The notes: generated by a model from the sequence alone, not told the origin. Positions 35,117 to 46,388 are shown, counted from the stretch's first letter. The stretch: DNA of 64,000 nt from Streptomyces tardus (GCF_018101125.2 NZ_JAELVF020000001.1:1190998-1254997), one strand, 5' to 3'. Program-made: numbers and translations.

Positions 35117-35907
35117 ACGGCCCCGACGCCCGGGTGGCGCTGCCCGGGCCGGGGCGGGCCCGGCTCTGGCAGCAGCGCGTCACGCCCGGCTCGGCCCGCA
35201 GCTGCACCTCGCTGCTCAGCCGCGAGGAGCGGTTGCGAGCCGCGGCGATGACGGACGCGGCCCGCGCCCGCTTCACCGTCGCCCGCGGCGTGCTGCGCGG
35301 GGTGCTGGGCAGCGGACTCGGACTGCGGCCGGACCGGGTCCCGTTGCGCGTCACCTGCACCCGCTGCGGCGCCTCCGACCACGGGCCGGTGCGGCTGGAG
35401 CTGCCCGGCGTGGGCCTGGCCCTCTCGCTGGCGCACTCGGACGAGCTGGCCGCGGTCACGGTGGCGCACGGCGAACGCGGTGTGGGGGTGGACGTCGAGG
35501 CGGGCACCTCGATCGGCGACCTCGGGACGCTGGCACGACGGGTCTTCGCGCCCGCCGACCGCGACCGGTGGCAGACACTGCCGGCCGCCCGGGCCCGGCC
35601 GACCGTACTGGCGGCGTGGGCCTGCGGCGAGGCGTACGCCAAAGCGACCGGGCTCGGCCTGGGCACCGCCCTGGCCGGTGTCGGAGCGCGTCTGGACGGC
35701 GTCGGGCGGCTGGTCGTCGCCGGGCCGCGGGAGCTGGACGGCTGGTCGGTGCGGACTGTGCCGGCACGGCTGTCCGGATACGCGGCGGCGGTGGCGACCC
35801 GGCACGAAGTACGCCTGAGCGGGGGCGACTTCGAGCACACCGGCACCGAATGCGCGAACGGCGGAGCGGCGGCCCTGAGCGGACAGGCCACCGCGCACGG
35901 CGGCTGA
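35113..35907 (+). CDS. Sfp-type 4'-phosphopantetheinyl transferase
   Basis: 264 residues, transferring phosphopantetheine from CoA to the two ACPs in the cluster. Key motifs: CTRCGASDHGPVRL (CoA-binding region), LSLAHSDELAAVTV, GVGVDVEAG (metal-binding Asp and Glu) and WACGEAYAKATGLGLG. In the last, the usual W-x-x-K-E-A has Gly172 where Lys is standard; Glu173 and the second Lys are present. The GTG start overlaps the kinase stop. Confidence 0.88.
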   Translation: MNGPDARVALPGPGRARLWQQRVTPGSARSCTSLLSREERLRAAAMTDAARARFTVARGVLRGVLGSGLGLRPDRVPLRVTCTRCGASDHGPVRLELPGVGLALSLAHSDELAAVTVAHGERGVGVDVEAGTSIGDLGTLARRVFAPADRDRWQTLPAARARPTVLAAWACGEAYAKATGLGLGTALAGVGARLDGVGRLVVAGPRELDGWSVRTVPARLSGYAAAVATRHEVRLSGGDFEHTGTECANGGAAALSGQATAHGG

Positions 35908-35970
35908 GGACGCCGGGAACGCGAACGCGGCCCCCGCGGGGACACCGGTCCCTCGAAGGCACCCAGGCAC

Positions 35971-36026
35971 GACGGCGCGACGGCGCGACGGCGCGGCGGC
36001 ACGGCGGCACGGCGGCACGGCGGACA
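35971..36026. repeat. Tandem octamer repeats in the intergenic leader
   Basis: Three copies of GACGGCGC followed directly by four copies of GGCGGCAC, between the phosphopantetheinyl transferase and the second ACP gene. Confidence 0.85.
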
Positions 36027-36143
36027 GGACGGCACACGACAGCACGAGCGCACCGGGCGCGCGAACGGCGGCGCCGGAGGCAGCACATCGGACGCGGGAC
36101 CGGCGAAAGCCGGAGCGACAGCGGGCAGGGAGAGGGAGAGGCT

Positions 36144-36431
36144 ATGCAGGACGACCGGCAGGCTTCGGCCGCGGAGCGCACGGAAGCGCTGGTGCGCGAC
36201 CGCCTGGGCGCGCGGCTCGGGGCCGAGCTCGCCCACGCCCTGGACCGCGGGGAGAAGTTCCACGACGTGGGCATCGACTCGCTGGACATCGTCGTCGTAC
36301 TCGCGGAGCTGGAACGCGACTTCGAGGTCGAGCGGATCGCCGACGGCGAGCTGTGGGACATCGCGGACTCCATCGACGCCCTCGTCCACTATCTCGACGC
36401 CCACGGCCACGCACCCGCGGAGACCCCGTGA
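36144..36431 (+). CDS. Acyl carrier protein 2
   Basis: 95 residues. The attachment motif is VGIDSLDIVVVLAELERDFEV with Ser46, close to type II PKS/FAS carrier proteins. A GGGAGAGG site precedes the ATG. Its start follows a 236-base gap after the phosphopantetheinyl transferase, while its stop overlaps the ketosynthase start (GTGA), so it is the first gene of the acyl-building block and the likely partner of the ketosynthase, ligase and acyltransferase. Confidence 0.9.
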   Translation: MQDDRQASAAERTEALVRDRLGARLGAELAHALDRGEKFHDVGIDSLDIVVVLAELERDFEVERIADGELWDIADSIDALVHYLDAHGHAPAETP

Positions 36432-37783
36432 GCACCGCGGGCGCACCCGCCACGGGCGGGCGGGCCACAAACGCACAGACCGCGCAGGCACAGGCCACAA
36501 ACGCACAGACCGCGCAGACACAGGCCGCGCACGCACAGGCCGCGCAGGCGCCGTACGAGGGCGCGCGAGCCGGGGAGGACCTCGGCCGCGCTCCCGTGGT
36601 GACCGGGCTCGGGGTGCTGTCCCCGGGCGGCACGGGCACCGAAGCCCTGTGGCGCGTCTGCCGGTCCGGCGACGGCGAGTTCCGCGAGGTCACCCACTTC
36701 GACGTCTCGCGCACCGGCACCCGGATCGCCGGCTTCGTGCCCGAGGAACCCGGCGCTCCCCTCCCCGGCGAGGCGGCCAGGCTGCCGTATCTGCTGCACC
36801 GCGCCGTCACCTCCGCACTCGCCGACGCCCGGGACCGCACCGGCGTACGGAACGTGCCGACCGCGCTGGTACTGGGCACCACCGACAGCGGCGGCTGCCC
36901 GGGCACCGAGGTGTGGCGCGCCTGGGCCGAGGGCAACAGCCCCCGGCTGGACGCCGGTTGGGAGCCGTACGCCCCCGGCGGCGCTTCCCCCGGCGACCGC
37001 GACGGCGACTCCGACGACCCCGGTGGCGCTCCCTTCCCCGACGGCCCCGTCGTCCAGGTGGGCAACGCCAGTGCCGCGGGCGCCACCGCGCTGGGAGTCG
37101 CCACGGACCTGCTGCGGGACGGTGTCGTGGAACGCGTCGTGGTCTGCGGCGTGGACACCGTCACCGAGACCGCGTTCCACGGGCTGGCCTCGCTGCGGAC
37201 CCTCAATCCGCGCGGCTGCCGCCCGTTCAGCACCCGTCGTGCGGGCATCCGCATCTCCGAGTGCGGCGCCGCGATGGTCCTGGAGCGCGGAACGGCCGAA
37301 ACCACTTCCGGCTACGCCCGGTTGCGGGGCTGGGGCAGCAGCAACGAGGCGAGCCAGGCCGCCCGTCCGGACTACGAGGGCGTCGCCAAGGCCGTGCAGC
37401 GCGCGCTCGCCGACGCCCGTACCGGCGCCGACCGGCTCGACTACGTCAACGCGCACGCCGCAGGCACCCGGCACGGCGACATCGCCGAACTGCGGGCACT
37501 CGACGAGGTGTTGGGCGACCGGCTGCCGAAGGTTCCGGTGGTGAGCACCAAGGCCGCCCTGGGCCACTGCCAGGGCGCCGCAGGCACCGTGGAGGCGATC
37601 ATGACCGTACTCACGCTCGCGCGCGGCGAGGTCCTGCCCACTCTGGGGCTGGAGGACCGCGACCCTCGCTGGGACCATCTGAACCTCGGCGACCGCGCAC
37701 CGGAGGCACCGCCCTCGGTCGGAATGACGATCTCCTGCGGACTCGGCGGTTCCAACGTGGCGGTGGTGTTCAGCCGTGACTGA
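36428..37783 (+). CDS. Ketosynthase (KAS II-like) with Ser in place of the catalytic Cys
   Basis: 451 residues. The N-terminal 45 residues are a Gln/Ala/Thr repeat (TNAQTAQ units) of probable slippage origin. The thiolase-fold domain then runs from VVTGLGVLSPGG to SCGLGGSNVAVVF. The two catalytic His are present (H343 in NAHAAGT; H380 in LGHCQGAAG) together with the Lys of TKAALGH, but the nucleophile motif reads GNASAAGATALG, so Ser215 replaces Cys. KSs with Ser or Gln here usually cannot do ordinary condensation, though some act as decarboxylases or acyltransferases. The next gene overlaps by 8 bases. Confidence 0.88.
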   Translation: MSTAGAPATGGRATNAQTAQAQATNAQTAQTQAAHAQAAQAPYEGARAGEDLGRAPVVTGLGVLSPGGTGTEALWRVCRSGDGEFREVTHFDVSRTGTRIAGFVPEEPGAPLPGEAARLPYLLHRAVTSALADARDRTGVRNVPTALVLGTTDSGGCPGTEVWRAWAEGNSPRLDAGWEPYAPGGASPGDRDGDSDDPGGAPFPDGPVVQVGNASAAGATALGVATDLLRDGVVERVVVCGVDTVTETAFHGLASLRTLNPRGCRPFSTRRAGIRISECGAAMVLERGTAETTSGYARLRGWGSSNEASQAARPDYEGVAKAVQRALADARTGADRLDYVNAHAAGTRHGDIAELRALDEVLGDRLPKVPVVSTKAALGHCQGAAGTVEAIMTVLTLARGEVLPTLGLEDRDPRWDHLNLGDRAPEAPPSVGMTISCGLGGSNVAVVFSRD

Positions 37784-38632
37784 CGCCTCCACGTCCCCCT
37801 CCGCGTCCCCCTCCGTCGCCTACGCGGCCACCGAAGCCGCGCCCCCCGCCGGCGGCTCGTACGCGGCGCCCGTGAACCTCGCCGGGCTCGTCGTGCGCTC
37901 CGCGCCACAGCCCGTGCCCCGACTGCCCGAGCGCACCGAGGAGTTGCCGCGCACCCCACTGGCCGTGCGGGACCTGCTGCGCCCCGCGCTGCTGGCCACC
38001 GCCGAGGCGGCCGTCGCCGAGGCGGGGCTGAGCCCCGAGGAGGTGCGGAACATGGGGTGCGTCACCGCCTCCAACGGCGCCACCGCGGCGACCGGCACCT
38101 ACATCGCCCAGGTACTGGCCGGTCCGGGGCCGCGCTGGCTGACACCGGAGTGCTTCCTGCACTACTCGCCGCACACCCTCACCGGCGAACTGTGCATCGC
38201 CCTCGGCCTCGACGGCTGCGCGGTGACCCTCACCGGAGCCTCCGCCGGCGTCGACGCACTCGGCTACGCCGCGCTGATGGTGCGTACCGGGCGCTGCCGC
38301 AGCGTTCTGGTCGCCGCCGCGCACTGGCCGCAGCCCGCAACGGCCGACGACGAGTCCGTACCGCTGCTGACCACCGCCGCCGCGATCCTCGGCAGCGGCG
38401 GCGGCGCGGTCAACGGCCGGGTCTCGGTGACCGGTTGGCGCCCCGGCGGCAGCCACCCGGCGGTGCGCCGGGACGACGCTGCCGGTACGACGGGCGAGGC
38501 GTCGGGCGGCAGAGGCACGGATGTGACCGCGCCGTTCACGGCCCTGGCCCACCGGCGGGACTCGCACGACGCACGCGGCACCGAACTGGTCTGCGGAGGC
38601 TCCCGGCTGACCGCGGTGGCGGGAGCGGGCGC

Positions 38633-38636
<4 letters not shown>
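37776..38636 (+). CDS. Half-length ketosynthase-like (chain-length-factor-like) protein
   Basis: 286 residues, about two-thirds of a ketosynthase. Residues about 85-200 follow the N-terminal thiolase half: NMGCVTASNGATAATGTYI, ECFLHYSPHTLTGELCIALG and VTLTGASAGVDALGYA. By alignment to ACASG, the nucleophile position is Ala155. No downstream His motifs are encoded; the protein ends in a Gly/Arg-rich tail whose stop overlaps the ligase start. The tight overlaps on both sides argue for a functional gene, not a frameshift relic. It could be a non-catalytic partner of the preceding ketosynthase, like chain-length factors. Confidence 0.7.
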
Positions 38637-40227
<1,591 letters not shown>

Positions 40228-40231
<4 letters not shown>

Positions 40232-41205
40232 CGCCGCTCACCGCGCTCGAAACGGGCCGCTACGCGCTGGTCTTCCCCGGCGCCGGCTCCCATCTGCCCG
40301 CCATGGCCCGCCGGTTGTGCCGTACGTTCCCGGCGGCGGTCGAGGTGCTGGAGCGTGCCGAGAAGGCCGTCGGCCTCGACCTGGCCCGGCTCTGCCGTGC
40401 GGGTACGGCGCCCGAGCTGGCACCGCCGGAGATCTCCCATCCGGCGGTCGTGGCGACCGCGCTCGCCGGCAGCACCGCGCTCCGCGCCCACCTGGGCGAG
40501 CGGCTGGCGCCGCCCGCCTTCGTCGGCGGACACAGCCTGGGCCACTTCGCGGCGCTCGTCGCCGCCGGGTCGGTCGCCTTCGAGGACGCGCTGACGCTGG
40601 TGGCCCGCCGTGCCCGCCTGATGGCGGAGCAGTCGCGCCGTCGTCCCGCGCTGATGGCCTCGATCGGCGGCGTCGCACCGGCACGGGTCGCCCAGTGGTG
40701 CGCGGACTGCCCGCCCGCCGCGGGGGTCGCCGTCACCGGCTGCCTCAACGGGCCGCAGCAGACCGTGGTCTCCGGCGACGAGCGCGCGGTGCGCTGGGTG
40801 ACGGACCGCGCCGCCCAGGCGTCCACCGAGCAGGAGCCCGTGCACGTACGGGAGTTGACCGCCGGAGTGGCCTCGCACTCGCCGCTGATGGACCCGGTGC
40901 AGGAGGAACTCGCCCCGGCGCTCGCCGCGCTCGGACCGGCGGCACCGACCGCACCCGTGCTGCTGAACACCACGGGCCGACCGAGCACCGACCCCGGGGA
41001 GCTGGGCACCGACCTGCTGCGCCAGCTCTCCGCCCCGGTGCGCTGGAACGACGCGATGCGCGCGGTGCTGGACTCCGGAGTGGAGACCGTCGTGGACACC
41101 GGACCGGGTCAGGTGCTGTGCAAGGCCGCCGCCCTGCACCCGGACGCGGTCCCGATCGCGCTGAACTTCATGCAGCCGCTCGAAAGAGTGGTGCCGCTGC
41201 CGTGA
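40228..41205 (+). CDS. Malonyl-CoA:ACP acyltransferase-like protein
   Basis: 325 residues, the length of FabD-type transacylases. LVFPGAGSHLPAM opens the domain, the nucleophile elbow is GGHSLGHFAAL (Ser103), and the catalytic His is in VASHSPLMDPV. It should load an extender unit, probably malonyl, onto one of the ACPs. The usual Arg that binds the extender carboxylate appears present in VARRARLM. Overlaps ligase and reductase genes. Confidence 0.9.
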
Positions 41206-42041
41206 CCACCGACCGAGACCGCACCGACGACCCCGCCGAGCCGACCGGACTCGCCGAGCCGACCGGCGCCACCGCCACCACCGACCCGGCCGGCCCGGCG
41301 CCGGCCGCTGCACACGTCCCCGACTCCCCCGCCGGGCGCGGGCGTTCGGCGCTGGTCTTCGGCGGCAGCCGGGGCATCGGGCTGGCCACCGCCCGGATGC
41401 TGGCCGAGCAGGGCCACCGGGTGACCGTGGCCTCGCGCGGCGGCGAGGCGCCCGACGGACTGGCCGCCGTCCGGTGCGATGTGGCCGAACCGGCCGACGT
41501 CGGCCGCGCGTTCGAGAGCACCGAGCGGCAACAGGGCCCGGTCCAGATCGTGGTCTGCAACGTCGGGGTGCGCGAGGACAACCTCCTCATCCGCTCCGAC
41601 GCCGCCGCCTTCCAACGCGTCGTCAACACCAATCTGACCGGCAGTTGGCGCGTCCTGCGCCGGGCCGCCCCCGCTCTCGTGGACAGCGGGTGGGGCCGGG
41701 TGGTGCTGGTCTCCTCGGTCGCCGCGGTGCTCGGCATGGCGGGCCAGACCAACTACGCGGCCTCCAAATCGGCGCTGGTCGGGCTCGGCAGGACGGTGGC
41801 CCGCGAGCTGGGGCCCCATGGAGTGACCTGCAACGTCGTACTGCCCGGCTTCGTGCGCACCGCGCTCACCGAGGATCTGCCCGCGCCACGACGGGCGCAG
41901 ATCGTCGACGGGAGTGCACTGGGCCGGGCAGCCGAACCGGAGGAGGTCGCCGCGGTCATCGCCTTCCTCGCCTCCGAGGCGGCCGGCTACGTGACGGGCG
42001 CAGTGGTCCCCGTCGACGGAGGTCTGGCCATGGGCGTATGA
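41202..42041 (+). CDS. SDR-family 3-oxoacyl-ACP reductase-like protein
   Basis: 279 residues. After 45 Pro/Thr/Ala-rich residues: the NADP-binding LVFGGSRGIGLATAR, NVGVREDNL, SSVAAVLGM (catalytic Ser), TNYAASKSAL (Tyr and Lys), and ELGPHGVTCNVVLPGFV, all FabG-like. It would reduce the beta-keto group formed on the carrier protein. No dehydratase is recognisable in the cluster. Confidence 0.9.
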   Translation: MTTDRDRTDDPAEPTGLAEPTGATATTDPAGPAPAAAHVPDSPAGRGRSALVFGGSRGIGLATARMLAEQGHRVTVASRGGEAPDGLAAVRCDVAEPADVGRAFESTERQQGPVQIVVCNVGVREDNLLIRSDAAAFQRVVNTNLTGSWRVLRRAAPALVDSGWGRVVLVSSVAAVLGMAGQTNYAASKSALVGLGRTVARELGPHGVTCNVVLPGFVRTALTEDLPAPRRAQIVDGSALGRAAEPEEVAAVIAFLASEAAGYVTGAVVPVDGGLAMGV

Positions 42042-42089
42042 GCACCACCGGTCATCCCGACGTTCCCCGGACCCGCCAACGGAGCCTCC

Positions 42090-44471
42090 ATGCGGATTCT
42101 ACTCGTGGACAACTACGACTCCTACAGCTACAACCTGTTCCAGCTGATCGCCTCGGTCACCGGGGCCGAGCCCAATGTGGTGAGCAACGACGACCCGGTG
42201 CTGCTGCGCCCGGACGTGGCGGGATACGACGCGCTGGTCGTCTCGCCGGGCCCCGGACACCCCGGCGTGCCCGGCGACTTCGGGCATCTGACCGGTCTGC
42301 TGGCCGCTTCCCGGCTGCCGATCCTCGGCGTCTGCCTGGGCCACCAGGGGCTCGCCCTCGCCGGTGAGGCCCGGGTCGAGCAGGCATGGGAACCGCGGCA
42401 CGGCTGGCTGAGCCCGGTGCGCCACCGGGGGAGTGAGCTGTTCGCCGGCATCCCGCAGCACTTCACCGGGGTGCGCTACCACTCGCTGGCGGTGCGCGAG
42501 CCGCTGCCGCCGGAGCTGGAGGCCACCGCCTGGGCGGAGGACGGCGTGGTGATGGGGCTGCGGCACCGCCGACTGCCGCGCTGGGGCGTGCAGTTCCACC
42601 CGGAGTCCGCCTGCACCGAGCACGGCGACCGCCTGATAGCCAACTTCGTGCGGCTCGCCCGGTCCCACGCGGTCGCCGGTTCGCCGCGCCCCGCCGTCTC
42701 CCGACCCCGTACGCTCCGCCCGACCGCCCCCGTGTTCCGGAGCGCGCCGGCGGACGCACTCCACCGCACGGGTCCCGCCGACCCGCCGGACGGGCGAGCG
42801 GAACGGGACGGGTCGCCAACACACCGGCAGAACACCGCACTTGAGTCCCCGGACGCCCACACCGCGGCGCCCACGGACCGCGCACCCGAGCGCACTGCGA
42901 CGGAGTACCGGCTGCACCACCGGCGGCTGGCCGCCGAACCGGACACCGAGACGGCCTTCCGCGAACTCTTCTCCGCGACCGCGCACGCCTTCTGGCTCGA
43001 CAGCTCGCGCGCCGAACGGGGGCGGGCGCGCTTCTCCTTCCTCGGGGACGCCTCCGGGCCGCTGGCCGAGACCGTGCGCTACCGCGCCGGTTCCGGAACG
43101 GTGGCGGTGACCGGCTCCGACGGCGCCACCACCGAGGTGCCGGGCACGGTCTTCGACTATCTCCGCGAGGAGCTGCGCCGCCGCCGCATCCCCACCCCCG
43201 ACCTGCCGTTCGACTTCGTCTGCGGCTATGTCGGCTACCTCGGCTACGAGTTGCGAGCCGACTGCGGTTCACCGCTCGCCCGCCCCTCCGCGACGGACGA
43301 CGCCGGCTGGATCTTCGCCGACCGGCTGGTGGCGGTCGACCACGAGCGCGGCGAGACCCACCTGCTCTGCCTCTCCCGGCCCGACACCGCCGACACCGCA
43401 CGGGCCCGGCAGTGGATCGACCGCATCGCGCACAGCCTGCGCGCGCTTCCCCGCACGGAGTCCAGGCCGGTTCAGGCACCGCCCACCGACTCCCCCGCCC
43501 GCTCGGGCGACCGGGGCGCCGACCGCTACCTCGCCGACATCCAGGAGTGCCTGGCGGAGCTGCGCGCCGGCCAGAGCTACGAGGTCTGTCTCACCGACCG
43601 CCTGAGTCTGCCCGGCGACCCGGACGGGCTGGAGGTCCACAGCAGGCTGCGCCGCATCAACCCGGCGCCGTACGGGGCGTATCTGCGGCTCGGCGAGCTG
43701 GAGGCCGCCTGCTCCTCGCCCGAACGCTTCCTGCGCATCACCGCCGACGGCACCGTGGAGTCCAAGCCCATCAAGGGCACCGCACCCCGGGAAGAGGACT
43801 CCGAGGCGGACGCGAGCGCCCGCCGGGCGCTCGCCGAGGACGCCAAGACCCGCGCCGAGAACCTGATGATCGTCGACCTCCTCCGCAACGACCTCGGCCG
43901 GGTCTGCGAGGTCGGCAGCGTCCATGTGCCCCGGCTGATGCAGGTGGAGTCCTACGCCACGGTGCACCAGCTGGTCTCGACGATCCGCGGCCGGCTCGGC
44001 CCGGCGGCCGATCCGGTCACCTGCGTGCGCGCCTGCTTCCCCGGCGGCTCGATGACCGGGGCGCCCAAGCTGCGCACCATGGAGATCATCGACCGACTGG
44101 AGGGCCGCCCCCGGGGTCTCTACTCCGGCTCCATCGGCTACTTCGGCCTGGGCGGCGGCGCCGATCTGAACATCGTCATCCGCACCGCGGTCCGCACCGG
44201 CGGGCGCTGGAGCGTGGGCGCCGGCGGCGCGATCGTGCTCGGTTCCGACCCGTACGCCGAGTTGGAGGAGATGCGGCTCAAGTCCCGCGCACCCGTGCAC
44301 GCCGTACTCGCCGCCGCGCGCGCCGGTGCCGCGGGGCGCGAGCCGGCCGGAGGCGCGTCGGAGCGCGAGCCGGCCCGGCAGGAGTTCACCCCGCGCGGAG
44401 GGCCCGGGGCCCCCGGTGCGGGGCCACCCACAAACGTGTCCGCTCCCGTCCCGGCACAGCACCGGATGTGA
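42090..44471 (+). CDS. pabAB: Fused aminodeoxychorismate synthase (PabA-PabB)
   Basis: 793 residues. Residues 1-190 are a class I glutamine amidotransferase (MRILLVDNYDSYSYN, VVSPGPGHP, nucleophile C82 in GVCLGHQG, His/Glu in QFHPESACTEHG). A 75-residue linker follows, then the chorismate-binding domain. That domain carries PIKGT (K562), the signature of 4-amino-4-deoxychorismate synthase as opposed to anthranilate synthase (PIAGT), plus DLLRNDLGRVC, GSMTGAPKLRTMEII and YSGSIGYFG. It makes 4-amino-4-deoxychorismate from chorismate and glutamine. No lyase (PabC) is in the cluster. The starting ATG is preceded by GGAG. Confidence 0.93.
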   Translation: MRILLVDNYDSYSYNLFQLIASVTGAEPNVVSNDDPVLLRPDVAGYDALVVSPGPGHPGVPGDFGHLTGLLAASRLPILGVCLGHQGLALAGEARVEQAWEPRHGWLSPVRHRGSELFAGIPQHFTGVRYHSLAVREPLPPELEATAWAEDGVVMGLRHRRLPRWGVQFHPESACTEHGDRLIANFVRLARSHAVAGSPRPAVSRPRTLRPTAPVFRSAPADALHRTGPADPPDGRAERDGSPTHRQNTALESPDAHTAAPTDRAPERTATEYRLHHRRLAAEPDTETAFRELFSATAHAFWLDSSRAERGRARFSFLGDASGPLAETVRYRAGSGTVAVTGSDGATTEVPGTVFDYLREELRRRRIPTPDLPFDFVCGYVGYLGYELRADCGSPLARPSATDDAGWIFADRLVAVDHERGETHLLCLSRPDTADTARARQWIDRIAHSLRALPRTESRPVQAPPTDSPARSGDRGADRYLADIQECLAELRAGQSYEVCLTDRLSLPGDPDGLEVHSRLRRINPAPYGAYLRLGELEAACSSPERFLRITADGTVESKPIKGTAPREEDSEADASARRALAEDAKTRAENLMIVDLLRNDLGRVCEVGSVHVPRLMQVESYATVHQLVSTIRGRLGPAADPVTCVRACFPGGSMTGAPKLRTMEIIDRLEGRPRGLYSGSIGYFGLGGGADLNIVIRTAVRTGGRWSVGAGGAIVLGSDPYAELEEMRLKSRAPVHAVLAAARAGAAGREPAGGASEREPARQEFTPRGGPGAPGAGPPTNVSAPVPAQHRM

Positions 44472-44580
44472 ACCGGCCCGAGGGAGCCGCGGCACCCGTC
44501 CCTCCCGGACGGTCCCTCAGCGCGGTGGCGACACCGCGGTCAGCACACCTCACCACCCACGGAACGAAGGAAGACCTCTC

Positions 44581-44766
44581 ATGATCGAAAGCCGTCTGCT
44601 CGACATCCTCGCCTGCCCCGTCTGCAAGACCCGGCTGGGCGCCGACGCCTCGGGCGCCTCGATGACCTGCACCGACGCCGAGTGCGGTCGCACCTACCGA
44701 GTGGTCGACGGCATACCGCTGCTGCTGGTCAGCGACGAACTCGAAGCCACCTCGCTGGCCGGCTGA
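44581..44766 (+). CDS. Trm112-family zinc-ribbon protein
   Basis: 61 residues: LLDILACPVCKTRLGAD ... CTDAECGRTYRVVDGIPLLL, the four-cysteine Trm112 pattern. In eukaryotes Trm112 activates methyltransferases by forming heterodimers; bacterial YcaR/Trm112-like proteins are less well understood. GAAGGAAG precedes the ATG. Its place in the cluster suggests it partners one of the three methyltransferases, though this is inference. Confidence 0.88.
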   Translation: MIESRLLDILACPVCKTRLGADASGASMTCTDAECGRTYRVVDGIPLLLVSDELEATSLAG

Positions 44767-44792
44767 GACCGGTCCCGGGGAACTGAGCACTG

Positions 44793-46328
44793 ATGTCGAC
44801 ACCGGCGGGCGAGGGCGAGGACAGCGTGACAACGGGGGACACCGCGCAGAAGGACGGGCGCACCCGGAATCGGCACCCACGGGGGCTGCTCATCCTGTGG
44901 AACGTCGAGATGTGGGAGCGGTTCAGCTTCTACGGGATGCGGGCGATCCTCGTCCTCTTCCTCGCCGCGCCGGAGGACCAGGGCGGGCTCGGGCTCGCCC
45001 CGCACATCGCCGCGGCGATCTTCGGCATCTACGGCGCACTGGTCAACCTCCTGGCGCTGCCCGGCGGTTGGCTGGCGGACCGGCTCTGGGGCTCGTACCG
45101 GGCGGTGCTGTGGGGCGGTGTGGTGATCACCGCGGGACACTGCACCCTCGCCGTCCCGGCGGGTTCCGGGGCCACCTATCTCGGGCTGCTGCTGGTCGCC
45201 GCCGGCACCGGCATGCTCAAGCCCAGCATCTCCACCATGGTGGGCAGGCTCTACGACCATGAGCAGGACGCCGCCGAACGGGACGCCTCCCGCCGCGACG
45301 CCGGCTTCTCGCTCTTCTACATGGGCATCAGCGTCGGCGCCTTCGCCGCACCGCTGATCACCGGCTACCTCGGCGAACGGATCGACTGGCACGCCGGGTT
45401 CGGCGCCGCAGCGGTCGGCATGCTCATCGGTCTGCTGGTCTGCCTGCGCGGCGGACGGCGACTGCCGGCGGTCACCCGCGAACGGGTGCGCACCGCGAAG
45501 CCCGCCGAACTGCGCCGGATGCTGAGCCTGTGCACGGCGGCGGTCGCCTTCGTCGTCCTGCTCTGCCTGGGCCTGGTGGCGCTGTGGGGGATGTCGTTCA
45601 CCAAGGGCATCATCCAGGCCGTCACGGCTCTGACCGTGCTGATCCCGGTGATCTACTTCGTCACCATGTTCCGCACGGCGGGGCTGGACCAGGTCGACCG
45701 CAGCCGGCTGCGGGCGTACATCTGGATCTTCCTGGCGGCCAGCATGTTCTGGATGATCGCCGAGCAGGGCGGCTCGCTGGTCAGCCTGTTCGCCCGCGAC
45801 CACGTGGACCGCGACCTCTTCGGCTGGGAGTTCCCCACCAGCTGGTTCCAGTCGCTCGGCCCGTTCTACAGCATCCTGCTGGCGGGCGCCTTCGCGGCGC
45901 TGTGGATACGGATGGGCACCCGACAGCCCAGCACCGCGGCCAAGTTCGCCATCGGGCTCGGCGGTCTGGGCGTGGCGACGCTCATCATGGCCGGGGCCGG
46001 CATGGCGGCGGCGGGCGGCGAGCGCGTCTCCCCGATGTGGCTGCTGGTGGCGTTCCTGGTGCAGATCATGGCCGAGATGTGTCTGAGCCCCACCGGACTC
46101 AGCGTCACGACCCGACTGGCACCGCCCCGGTTCGCCAACCAGCTGATGAGCCTGTGGTTCCTCTCGGTGGCGATGGGCAGCGCGCTCAGCTCCCAGGTGG
46201 TGCAGCTGGGCACCGTCTGGTCGCCCGGCACCTACTTCGCCGTCCTCGGCTGCGCGGCGCTGGCCTGTGCGGGGGCGGTCGCCGTCTCCCGCAAGCACCT
46301 CAGCAGGCTGATGCGCGGCGTCAACTGA
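44793..46328 (+). CDS. POT/PTR2-family proton-coupled transporter
   Basis: 511 residues with about 12-14 membrane helices. The N-terminal EMWERFSFYGMRA is the POT signature with its E-x-x-E-R-like proton site, and GTGMLKPSISTMVG and FYMGISVGAF mark the PTR2 family. These normally import di- and tripeptides with protons, but several antibiotic clusters use POT proteins as exporters or for uptake of a peptide-like precursor. It is the last plus-strand gene of the cluster and ends at a strong terminator. Confidence 0.92.
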   Translation: MSTPAGEGEDSVTTGDTAQKDGRTRNRHPRGLLILWNVEMWERFSFYGMRAILVLFLAAPEDQGGLGLAPHIAAAIFGIYGALVNLLALPGGWLADRLWGSYRAVLWGGVVITAGHCTLAVPAGSGATYLGLLLVAAGTGMLKPSISTMVGRLYDHEQDAAERDASRRDAGFSLFYMGISVGAFAAPLITGYLGERIDWHAGFGAAAVGMLIGLLVCLRGGRRLPAVTRERVRTAKPAELRRMLSLCTAAVAFVVLLCLGLVALWGMSFTKGIIQAVTALTVLIPVIYFVTMFRTAGLDQVDRSRLRAYIWIFLAASMFWMIAEQGGSLVSLFARDHVDRDLFGWEFPTSWFQSLGPFYSILLAGAFAALWIRMGTRQPSTAAKFAIGLGGLGVATLIMAGAGMAAAGGERVSPMWLLVAFLVQIMAEMCLSPTGLSVTTRLAPPRFANQLMSLWFLSVAMGSALSSQVVQLGTVWSPGTYFAVLGCAALACAGAVAVSRKHLSRLMRGVN

Positions 46329-46340
46329 CCCTGCGGCGCG

Positions 46341-46388
46341 GACACGGGGAGGGGCGGCGGCCGGTCGGCCGCCGCCCCTCCCCGTGTC
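46341..46388. terminator. Strong bidirectional terminator
   Basis: A perfect inverted repeat with 23-base arms and an almost closed loop, placed 12 bases after the transporter stop, between the convergent transporter and ABC exporter operons. Confidence 0.85.
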
